64,000 nucleotides of DNA. Origin: Sialis fuliginosa. Taxonomy: Eukaryota > Arthropoda > Insecta > Megaloptera > Sialidae. Below the pieces are notes generated by a model. That model saw only the letters and a program-made list of their open reading frames with translations, searched no databases and was not told the DNA's origin. Positions 56,936-64,000 of this stretch are shown here, piece after piece (within the stretch, counting starts at the first letter, position 1; the number at the start of each line of letters is the position of its first letter). The stretch is taken from contig OY540815.1 in assembly GCA_961205875.1 (NCBI GenBank), positions 3,162,001-3,226,000 of the forward strand, written 5' to 3'. Both the position numbers and the translations under genes were made by a program.

Positions 56936-57640
56936 TCTGTTAGCTTTAAATAAAAATATTTCTTTAAAAAAATTACCACAAAATTCTTAAATTCGATATT
57001 ATAACATGTGATTCGCTGGTCACGTTTTATAAAATATTAATTCCACATCATAAAGCTTGAAGGAAGTTGTTGTTCAATTAATAAATCAATACAAAGTGTG
57101 TTTGTCTCTTAAATTGAACCTGCAGGCCAATATAGAATAATATTGTATTACATTGTATGTACATCTAGTTTAACTAATTTATTGAATAATTGTTAACAGA
57201 ATTATTATACAAACTCATTGATTTACTAATTATTAGTTTCTATTATGTAGATTAATTGATTTATCTTGTGTACAACTTTCTTATCACAATATACATACGA
57301 ACTACTAACGACCACAAAACTTTAAACTTATGACTTAAAGTTATATATACGTTTGAGAATTAATACAAATATGGTTTGAGAGATTAAATTATCATATAAA
57401 GTATTATAAAGGGTTAAATACGTACCTAAGTTATTGATTTTGTTGAATAACAAAACTATTTTTAAATGTTCGCACAGTATCTTTTTTTTGTATTATCTGT
57501 GTTCTTCCACTTCGATCGTTTTTATCTAAATAAGAACATAAAATAGATTTTCATCTTTATTTTATTTCTTATGTAGAGGAGCGAGGAGTGGTGATTATAG
57601 TAAAACAAATCAATTAACATTACAAATAAACATCCGATAG
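56936..57640. other. No feature recognised
   Basis: AT-rich, no coding frame and no repeat partner noticed. Confidence 0.4.
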
Positions 57641-57873
57641 ATTAAGGCCGCATTTAGGTAACTAAAAACCACTAGACAAAACTTGGTCGAGGCCCACTTA
57701 ACCCACTTGTTACTGAAATTATTTTTTATCTCCAATTATTGTATTTTTTTGAAATGTGTATTTATTAAGGCCGCATTTAGGTAACTAAAAACCACTAGAC
57801 AAAACTTGGTCGAGGCCCACTTAACCCACTTGTTACTGAAATTATTTTTTATCTCCAATTATTGTATTTTTTA
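57641..57873 (+). repeat. Fresh tandem duplication, 123 bp period
   Basis: ATTAAGGCCGCATTTAGGTA at 57641 recurs at 57764. The following 110 bases (through CTTGGTCGAGGCCCACTTAA and TTATCTCCAATTATTGTATT) appear identical in both copies. Identity implies a recent event or an assembly duplication. Confidence 0.85.
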
Positions 57874-57884
57874 GTGAAATTGTA

Positions 57885-57995
57885 TGGGTTTTTAGTAAAA
57901 TTTATCGAGTTTTATTTAAATTGTTCAATAATTAACTATCTTTAGTGAATTAAGCACGAGGAAGCAGTGTGCATTTACTTGGCGGATGTTTTTTA
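57885..57995 (-). repeat. Family A terminal fragment
   Basis: TTGTTCAATAATTAACTATC, GAATTAAGCACGAGGAAGCA, GTGTGCATTTACTTGGCGGA and TGTTTTTTA match the reverse complement of 2436-2510. Only the end of the element is present. Confidence 0.6.
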
Positions 57996-58773
57996 TGTGT
58001 AAAAAATGTTTGAATTTATCTGATTTTGACAGTATGGTACATTTGTAATTTAAATGCTTGATGGAATGACCTCCATAGAAAAAATATCGACAACCATTCT
58101 TTTACATATTACAAAATATTTTTGTTTAACTGTACAACTCCTTCGTGATTCATGCTCCTTAGAGTGGTTCTTATATGGGGTTAGGACGAATTTTGACCGG
58201 GCCGCCCTCAAATCAGCTCCAAATAATTCAAAAAGAATGTGGAAAAAGTTTCAGCCCTCTATCTTAAAAAATGGCTATTACCAGAGAGGGGTGATTTTCC
58301 CATTTAAAATACACATGTTTTTTCGATTTTTCAAAGATCTGCATACTAGAGTGTCTTAAACTCTTTCTAAAATCCTAGAATACTCATGAAAGCATCCCTG
58401 GTACTCATATTCCATATCTTGATAGATAAAGTAAACTTTTGATTCAACATTGACAGCTATATTGGTCATTGGGTCATTTCATCAAGAGAAAATTTTTTGT
58501 ATGATTTCTGGATAATTTTGTCAATAGAATGTTTGACAATGAAAATATTGATCTTGAAATAAAAAAATTTGATTCTAAAATTAAAATTGAAAAAAAATTG
58601 GTCGCGCCAGCTAGAAATTGATATGGAATGATCTTTTTTGATATTAGAATCAATTTTTTATTTATTTAAAGATCAATGTTTTTATTGTCAAACATTTTTC
58701 TGACAAAATTATCCAGAAATTATACAATTATTTTTAAATTTTCTTGATGGAATGACCCAATGACCCATATAGC

Positions 58774-60053
58774 CAGGGTTGGCTCCCCACTGGGTAACCC
58801 AAAAAAACCCACCCGGGTTTTTTTGGGCAAACAACTTTAAAAAAACCCGGTGGTTTTTTTTCTTTTTTAGGTATATTTAAAGGAAATATAATTTTTTATA
58901 AGGAAATTAAAGAAATACAATCATTTCAGACCATTTATTAACTAATATAATTGAAATATTGATTCAAAATTCTGATTTTTAAAATAATAATTCAATTTAA
59001 AAAAAATATTCTCTATATAATACATAGTTAATTATTATATCAAAGATAAACTGGCACTACCAACCTTTCTGGTTCTGTTCTTATATATCTATGTATTTTA
59101 ACTAAGTCTAAGGCTTTATCAAAACCAAGTCTATTCCGCATTTTGGTCCAAATCAAACCATATGTGGAAAATATTCTTTCAATGGTCGCTGAGCTTGCCG
59201 GACAGTTATGAAAAGATATGAAAAAATCACAAAAATTGATGGGTAATTTGGAAGTTTTCTCATTTTTGGCTTTCATTATTTTCCACCATTTAGCAGCTGT
59301 GAATTTATCTACCACATCGCTGTTAAACATAGCTTCGGGGAAGTAATCCGTGTCTTGAATTTTAAAAGCTAAACAGTAGGCCAAGAAATTTGGGTGTTTT
59401 TTCACCAACAATTCTTCTGCAACACTTTCTTCATCATTACTAAGGGATTTCCCCAAATACTGTGGATGCATCATGTTTGCTAAGTAATGTGCAGGGGTAA
59501 GTGCACTCTGCATTCGTTTCTTGATAAAAGGTTTAATTTTTGCAGTTGCTAAAATTTCACTTTGTCAGTCTATTATACTTCAGTAGTTTTATTAAAACAC
59601 AGTATTTTACAAAATAAGCTATCGATAGTTGATACAAGCACGAGACGCGAAAATTAAAGACTGTTATGAATGCAAGAACACAACACGTGTAGCAAAATAT
59701 TTTATTTTAATTTTGATTGTTAAAAATATGTAATTTTAAATTATAATAATTATAACAAGTAGAAAGTGCCTATCCATATAAATTAAACACACATACATAT
59801 CAGAGCTATTTAAATAAAAACATAGAATATGTAAAAAAAAAATTATTAAATTTTGCACAACAATTAGCAAACAAATTTTAAAAGTATGGTAACTATAACC
59901 AGTAAATAATATACATACAAATAAAGGACCCCGCAGTTTTTGATAGGGAAATCTCTTTGAAACCAACTGGAAAATATTCTCTAAATCATCCCGATTAAAA
60001 GTCTCAATGGTCGCTGGGCTTTTTTAAAAAAACCCGGGTTTTTGCCAACCCTG
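58774..60053 (-). mobile_element. hAT transposon, internally deleted
   Basis: Terminal inverted repeats CAGGGTTGGC and GCCAACCCTG with an exact 8 bp TSD CATATAGC (58766-58773 and 60054-60061), the standard hAT signature. AACCCGGGT / ACCCGGGTTT words lie just inside both ends. At 1.28 kb it is too short for a full transposase gene and keeps only the 3' coding part. AATGGTCGCTGRGCTT occurs both inside the frame (59189) and next to the right end (60007), hinting at an internal rearrangement. It is younger than the foldback it interrupts. Confidence 0.93.
59040..59513 (-). pseudogene. hAT transposase, C-terminal fragment
   Basis: The 157-codon frame ends with a recognisable hAT dimerisation domain. 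An AAKWWK block lies near residues 73-78, then NCPASSATIERIFSTYG at about 103-119, and KMRNRLGFDKALDLVKIHRY near the end. The S/A-x-x-x-ER-x-FS-x-x-G pattern followed by KxRNRL is characteristic of the family. A full enzyme is usually over 500 residues with a zinc finger and an RNase-H-like catalytic core; neither remains. Upstream, 17 more codons stay open before an in-frame TGA, so the Met start is not the ancestral one. It is probably inactive, though the C-terminal frame itself is intact. This is the only convincing protein signal in the window. Confidence 0.88.
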
Positions 60054-60357
60054 CATATAGCAGACAACGTTGAATCAGGAATTTACTTTATCCATCAGGA
60101 TATGGAATATGAGTACCAGGGATGCTTTCATTAGTATTCTAGATTTTTAGAAAGAGTTTAAGACACTCTAGTGCGCAGGTCTTTGAAAAATAAAAAAACA
60201 CGTGTATTTTAAATGAGAAAATCACCCCCCTCTGGTAATGGCCATTTTTTAAGATAGAGGGCTGAAACTTTTTCCACATTCTTTTTGAATTATTTGATTC
60301 TGATTTGGGGAACGGCCCGGTCAAAATTCGTCCTAACCCCATATAAGGACCACCCTA

Positions 60358-61246
60358 GTGCTTCTATGTTAAAAACTATGACACTTAAAGTTAACATAAT
60401 AAACAATCTATATTTTTATAAAGTCTAGCAAATTCAACGAAGAAATAAAATCCATCCAAGTGTAGCTTTTGAATCAAAACAAAGGTATTATTTCTAGCTT
60501 GAATGAATTTAATTAATATAATTTCTTAGAATTCATTACTGTATATCATCTTATATTTTGTTAACATGCCAAACAAAACCCCATATTATTATGACATTAA
60601 TAATAGAGGGAAATTAGCATTTTGAAGTGATGCATTCGGGAAGTTAAATTTTTATTTTATTTTTTCTGTATATTCGAAGATGAGTTGAACATCGAAAGTG
60701 TTAGTAAATCGGACGTGCGTCCCGAGAAAAGTGCATAGTCATGCATTTTTCATGCATTTCGAGTGCAACGCTACACTGTATTTAAAATATCTCCGGTTCT
60801 ATAGGTCGTAGAAAAATTAAAAAATACTCGTAAGTTAATAGACTATAACCACAAAAAAAATTGCCGAAAAACTTTCATTATCTATGTATATAAAAATGAA
60901 TGTTCGTTTGTGTGTGGCTTATAGACTCCGAAATTACTAAACCGATTTCAATGCGGTTTTCACCAATAGTTAGATAATTTTTACGAGCAGTATCGTGGCT
61001 AACAATATTTTATGAAAATCTAAGATTTAACATCAAAAGATTAAAGAGATTCTTTTGCATAGCGTCTTTTGTTTCCATGATGTCAGAGCATAGAACTGCC
61101 ATTTATATAAAAACACAGTAGCTATGGAATATAAAACGCTGAAAACAATTACTATATGTGAATGTCAATTTGATGAAAAAACTCATATTTTACAATATAA
61201 ATGAAGAAATTAAGTGTAATATAAATAAGTGAATTGTTAAAAATCA
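60358..61246. other. No gene; repeat-type text
   Basis: At 60890-60990 TATATAAAAATGAATGTTCG, TTTGTGTGTGGCTTATAGAC and AAACCGATTTCAATGCGG resemble the start of a common insect interspersed repeat. The rest is AT-rich with no coding frame. Confidence 0.45.
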
Positions 61247-62510
61247 TAAAATTAACTTTAAAAAAAAAGTTGAACCGACTTCAAAAATAAAGCACAAAAA
61301 AGTATGAAATAATATTTAAAGAAAATTAATATCATCTACTAAATGCAATAGTTTTTAAGTAAATAATTATTTACAATAAGATCAATTTATATATTCTTTC
61401 ATTAATTAATTTTTAAATAATATTTATTTTTCGATCTTAATGAAAATGAGTACTTAACATGTAAGGAATGTAAGGATTTATTTATAAAATATTAAAAGTT
61501 AACTACATAATCAAAATTACGATACATTTTTTGATGTCGGGGCGCAAATTTATATAAGTATTTTTTTAAATTTATTATTATAAAATTGTGGTAATTCAAT
61601 TAAATTTTTTTTGAGTGCGCGTGGTTTTGGTTAGATTTTAATTTCAGAAAAGATCACATATACACATATTCCTCCCATCCTTTGGTTAGTACGAAGAAGA
61701 TATTATTTTCACCCGATTTGTTTATGAACATATACATTTATATGTAGATACCCTTTGAAAAATTAAAAAGTAATGTCATTATTTTACTAAAGTCAAAAGA
61801 CATTTATAAAACATAGTAATGAAATCTTATAGTTTATATTATCACTTGATATGTTCACTTTCAACTAGTGTTACTTATTGTGAGGAATAAGTTTGTTTTC
61901 TCAATTGATTTAATTAAAAAACGAATTTCGATTTTTTCATTATAGGTACCTATAAATAATTACTATCTAAAATAACGTAAGTATTGATTTTCTTTGTAGA
62001 TAATACAAAATATTGTTTTGCATTTGTGTAATTTGTCATTTATATTTTTAGATCTATTGATACTATACGTTAAACGTAGTATTGTTTTAAGAACGACAAC
62101 GATAGTTCCTTTTTTCTATAGTAAGTCTACCTATTGTATTTTAATTACGAAATTTACTTATTTTATAGTTATTATTATAGCTTCTTCTCCGTAATTATAT
62201 TGTAGAAATTTGCGCCCCGACATCAAAAAATGTATCGTAATTTTGATTATGTAGTTAACTTTTAATATTTTATAAATAAATCCTTACATTCCTTACATGT
62301 TAAGTACTCATTTTCATTAAGATCGAAAAATAAATATTATTTAAAAATTAATTAATGAAAGAATATATAAATTGATCTTATTGTAAATAATTATTTACTT
62401 AAAAACTATTGCATTTAGTAGATGATATTAATTTTCTTTAAATATTATTTCATACTTTTTTGTGCTTTATTTTTGAAGTCGGTTCAACTTTTTTTTTAAA
62501 GTTAATTTTA
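61247..62510. repeat. Inverted repeat S with identical 305 bp arms
   Basis: Arms 61247-61551 and 62206-62510 are equal in length and, by eye, identical as reverse complements (AAAGTTGAACCGACTTCAAA, ACATGTAAGGAATGTAAGG, TTGATGTCGGGGCGCAAATT). The 654 bp between is AT-rich and unpaired. GAACCGACTTCAAAA belongs to a widespread insect repeat tail, so this may be two ends of one element in opposite orientation. Lack of divergence implies youth or gene conversion. Confidence 0.85.
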
Positions 62511-62607
62511 TTTTTCATTTTTTAGTTACAAGGAACTACATTAGATAAAGCCGTAATTAATCATGGAAAAAAAGTGTTTGCCAAAGGCGAAGCATATGTC
62601 TCTCTAA

Positions 62608-62940
62608 TGTCCGATATTATAAAGAATCTAGCAAATTTGCTAGCTTGCAAGCACTCTCAAATGCGATATCAAACTTATATGAGTTCTTTTGGAGTTTGTT
62701 GAAGACTTTGACAAATTTCGCGCACGCGTTGTAGTAGGTAAATACCAACGGTATTAAAACAGTGGTAATATTATGAAAATTATTTTGTATGGTGATAGAT
62801 GCCAACTGTGTTACAATTAGTTGAAGTGTCACTACTCTAAATTCCATAGCTAATCCTTAGATACTAATACATCATTAATACCCCATTTGAGAGTGCTTGC
62901 AAGCTATCAAATTTTGCGAACTCATTTATAATACCGGACA
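62608..62940. mobile_element. Family L MITE, complete copy
   Basis: TGTCCGATATTATA and TATAATACCGGACA terminate it, with TAA on both sides (62605-62607 and 62941-62943), a Harbinger-type 3 bp TSD. Mirrored subterminal words: TTGCAAGCACTCTCAAATG and CATTTGAGAGTGCTTGCAA. The 76-codon minus-strand frame (62617-62847) is MITE sequence, not a gene. Confidence 0.75.
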
Positions 62941-62943
62941 TAA

Positions 62944-63439
62944 GTCGGATAAAGAGTTTGAAAGGATTAGCGTTTTGTGATTTAGAGCCAAATAAATTTT
63001 TAAATAAACCACACGATGAAAAATCACTTTCCGAAATGCAAAGGTTAAGAGCTCTTTCATTAAATATAAAATAAAATTCAAAAAATATTTATATATAACT
63101 ACTAAAACAAATATGAATAGACAGAGGTTATTATAAAATTTATTATTAATTCTTTAAAACTGTATTTTACTAGATCTAAAACCTACCTGTCATATTTAAT
63201 TTGAATTATTATTTATCATTATTTTAGTCATAATGTAATATATTCTTATTATGTATTGACTTATTCAATATGTAAAGATATAATATAATCCAAGGAATTA
63301 ATAAAATTATTATTATTAATATACATTTAGACAATAATTATTAGAAAAAGCGTTTTATTACATTAAATAAATAATCTCATATTCAAAAAAATAAAGAAAC
63401 TGTCATTTGCCAAATACACAAGACACCTGTCAAAATTTA
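62944..63439. other. No feature recognised
   Basis: Very AT-rich. No coding frame or repeat partner seen. Confidence 0.4.
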
Positions 63440-63802
63440 AATGTTATTTGTATTTATTATAATAATTACTCAACCGATTTTAACCGTTTATCCTTTGATT
63501 GAAAGATCTTACACTCCATATGTTATATCAGTAATAAAAATTCCACATTAGAAAGGTTTATCACTAAAAATTAGCAAGAGCTTTTGCTTTTTATTTTTCC
63601 ATAGATAACTAGAAATGTAAAATCGCGGAATTTTCGAGGTGTTTTGTTGTATATCTTCCGACTATATCATCAGATCCTGACAAAATTTACAAAAGGACCA
63701 CCTGGAGAGTATTTTCTTTCAAACCAACAAAAAATTATCAAAATCGGTCCAAGCAATACGAAATTATCCGTGAACATCGCTAAAAAATGAACATATATAT
63801 AA

Positions 63803-63852
<50 letters not shown>

Positions 63853-63900
63853 GAGTTGAATTGAGAACCTCCTCCTTTTTTTTGAAGTCGGTTAAAAATA
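63440..63900 (+). repeat. 3' region of an insect interspersed element
   Basis: AATCGGTCCAAGCAATACGA, AATTATCCGTGAACATCGC, an (AT)n run at 63798-63851, then GAATTGAGAACCTCCTCCTT and TTTGAAGTCGGTTAAAAA. I recall this combination from many lepidopteran sequences. No reverse-transcriptase frame is present, so it is truncated or non-autonomous. AGTATAATATAAATAAGTG and similar words recur at 61213, 63909 and 63957. Confidence 0.55.
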
Positions 63901-64000
63901 AATAAAGTATAATATAAATAAGTGGCTTTTCACAAATCAAAACAAAAAAAAATTATAGTGCAATATAAATAAGTGAATTTAAAAAAATCAAAATAAAGAA

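Larger units (their letters stand above)
58162..60355. mobile_element. Foldback element M, split by a hAT insertion
   Basis: Left end GAGTGGTTCTTATATGGGGT and right end ACCCCATATAAGGACCACCC are inverted, with TA outside (58160-58161 and 60356-60357). The left arm 58162 to ~58600 pairs with a right arm made of ~58620-58765 plus 60062-60355. The hAT element between accounts for the gap. Without it M is about 0.9 kb. Matching open frames in the two arms (58054-58359 + and 60139-60342 -) share NNSKRMWKKFQPSILKNG, because they are the same repeat read inward from both ends; there is no known domain. Confidence 0.85.

Noticed and set aside
1-64000. tRNA, rRNA or snRNA genes
   Set aside because: I looked for B-box-like GGTTCGAATCC and conserved rRNA text on both strands and saw none that could be folded into a cloverleaf. 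A tRNAscan run would be decisive.
1-64000. LINE or LTR retrotransposon coding regions
   Set aside because: No frame shows reverse transcriptase, integrase or endonuclease motifs; only tail-like phrases of possible retroelements are present.

Overview
This 64 kb window is AT-rich eukaryotic DNA with no recognisable host gene. It is almost wholly transposon-derived repeat. I see no conserved multi-exon gene, rRNA, tRNA or CRISPR array, and nothing bacterial. Several dispersed sequences match, from memory, families common in insect genomes, especially Lepidoptera: a terminus with GAGCGAAGCCGCGGG, a tail with TTTTTTGAAGTCGGTTAAAA, and GGGTTCCG / CGGAACCC units followed by runs of GTCC. The window therefore looks like intergenic or intronic DNA of an insect, Lepidoptera-like with low to moderate confidence.

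Layout. 0-10 kb: degraded families A, B, C and D, a 210 bp MITE, and a 1.37 kb hAT-type element (8009-9378) with a perfect 8 bp target-site duplication (TSD). 10.3-13.5 kb: a self-nested palindromic element (G) split by a D copy. 13.5-22 kb: D2, Helitron-like C copies, a truncated D3, and a hAT-type MITE with CGTGA-rich ends. 22.3-24.4 kb: a Harbinger-like insertion splitting an old D copy and itself carrying a hAT-type MITE. 25-28 kb: direct repeats and two inverted arrays of ~125 bp units. 28-34 kb: three D copies (D4, D5, D6) and K repeats. 35.2-37.6 kb: a Tc1-like foldback. 38-41 kb: D7 and A3. 41.7-44.3 kb: an ACGTCA-ended MITE and another foldback. 45.7-50.2 kb: a 4.5 kb foldback element (J) with a 15 bp minisatellite and 408 bp tandem units in each arm and a 9 bp TSD. 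50.3-55.1 kb: a hAT-type MITE with a second MITE inside it, then two long palindromes. 55.6-58 kb: A4, D8 and a fresh tandem duplication. 58.2-60.4 kb: a foldback split by a hAT element that holds the only convincing coding sequence, the C-terminal part of a hAT transposase. 61.2-62.5 kb: a 305 bp inverted repeat whose arms look identical. 62.6-64 kb: a MITE and a retroelement-like tail.

There is no operon or pathway. The main signal is structural: at least seven long inverted repeats with arms of about 0.3-2.2 kb, many TSD-defined nested insertions that give a relative time order, and a short motif (TTAATACGYGCCTG) shared by three otherwise different repeat families. All family letters (A-S) are local labels. 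Identity statements come from reading by eye, not from alignment.
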